A DNA stretch of 7,327 nt from Sulfuritalea sp. (lineage in GTDB: Bacteria > Pseudomonadota > Gammaproteobacteria > Burkholderiales > Rhodocyclaceae): contig JAPLRA010000439.1 of assembly GCA_026399445.1 (NCBI GenBank), forward strand, positions 15,652 through 22,978, written 5' to 3'. A program made the translations under genes and the position numbers. Below the pieces are notes generated by a model. It had not been told where the DNA came from and searched no databases. It saw only the letters and a program-made list of their open reading frames with translations. Positions 7,216-7,327 of the stretch are shown in pieces (position 1 is the first letter of the stretch; each line of letters opens with the position of its first letter).

Positions 7216-7234
7216 GATAAACAATCCCCTTATC
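7216..7234. repeat. Short dyad GATAA-N9-TTATC in the divergent region
   Basis: GATAA at 7216-7220 and its reverse complement TTATC at 7230-7234 flank nine bases near the middle of the intergenic region. It could be an operator half-site pair. The arms are only 5 bp in AT-rich DNA, so a chance origin is quite possible. Confidence 0.25.
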
Positions 7235-7311
7235 CTCAAATAGAAATAATCGCATTGGCGCCAGCAGGGGAAATTGCTAGCCTTCGGACTTCAAAGAATA
7301 ACTACTATTTT

Positions 7312-7317
7312 AGGAGG
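7312..7317 (+). promoter_or_regulatory. Strong Shine-Dalgarno of the divergent plus-strand gene
   Basis: AGGAGG lies six bases before the ATG at 7324. It is a near-perfect match to the anti-Shine-Dalgarno and much stronger than any ribosome site of the minus-strand operon, so the plus-strand gene is probably well translated. Confidence 0.8.
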
Positions 7318-7323
7318 TTCGGC

Positions 7324-7327
7324 ATGG
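7324..7327 (+). CDS. Start of an unidentified plus-strand gene (only ATGG present)
   Basis: An ATG follows a strong AGGAGG at ideal spacing and is the only part of this gene inside the window. It is divergent from the CDP-sugar operon. Nothing can be said of its product beyond the second codon beginning with G. Confidence 0.65.

Larger units (their letters stand above)
7137..7323. promoter_or_regulatory. Divergent intergenic region between rfbF and a plus-strand gene
   Basis: These 187 bp separate the minus-strand operon from the plus-strand gene starting at 7324, so they must hold promoters for both unless the operon is read from further away. GC is about 48% by hand count, lower than the coding sequence. 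I found no confident sigma70 pair. On the minus strand, TTGACC (7171-7176) followed after 17 bp by AAGCAT is a weak candidate for rfbF. On the plus strand, AATAAT (7245-7250) could be a -10 but lacks a good -35. No open reading frame, RNA gene or terminator is evident. Confidence 0.6.

Noticed and set aside
7255..7280. Sigma54-type promoter suggested by TTGGCG and TTGC in the intergenic region
   Set aside because: The GG-to-GC distance is wrong for a -24/-12 element.

Overview
The window looks like part of a surface-polysaccharide (O-antigen or capsule) biosynthesis locus of a Gram-negative proteobacterium. GC is high (about 60-65% across most genes), spacing is tight, and the genes make an activated deoxysugar. 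The exact taxon cannot be fixed from this sequence; a betaproteobacterium is plausible but is a guess.

Layout. All six substantial genes lie on the minus strand, so transcription runs from the right of the window to the left. In order they are: rfbF (glucose-1-phosphate cytidylyltransferase, 7136-6366), rfbG (CDP-glucose 4,6-dehydratase, 6384-5296), rfbH (PLP/[2Fe-2S] CDP-4-keto-6-deoxyglucose 3-dehydrase, 5299-3983), a NeuB-type synthase fused to a SAF domain and a C-terminal cupin (3927-2437), a thiamine-diphosphate acetolactate-synthase-like enzyme (2431-623), and the N-terminal 194 codons of a radical SAM protein (582-1, running off the left edge). The first three overlap (19 bp and 4 bp). 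The later gaps are 55, 5 and 40 bp, so one operon is likely. At the right end is a 187-bp AT-richer intergenic region. Beyond it a plus-strand gene begins with a strong AGGAGG and an ATG at 7324; only its first four bases are present.

How the genes fit together. RfbF, RfbG and RfbH are the well-known route from glucose-1-phosphate to CDP-4-keto-3,6-dideoxyglucose (completed by an E3 reductase that is not in the window). This intermediate is the branch point for 3,6-dideoxyhexoses and for two-carbon-branched sugars such as yersiniose, where a thiamine/flavin enzyme (YerE) adds an acetyl unit from pyruvate. The thiamine enzyme here may do similar chemistry. The intervening NeuB-cupin fusion is unexpected: NeuB enzymes normally condense phosphoenolpyruvate with an N-acetylhexosamine, but several substrate-side residues differ here, and no sialic-acid-type genes (neuA, neuC) are in view. 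With a radical SAM enzyme following, the set could make an unusual branched or higher-carbon sugar. That pathway is inference.

No tRNA, rRNA, CRISPR array, insertion sequence or transposase was seen.
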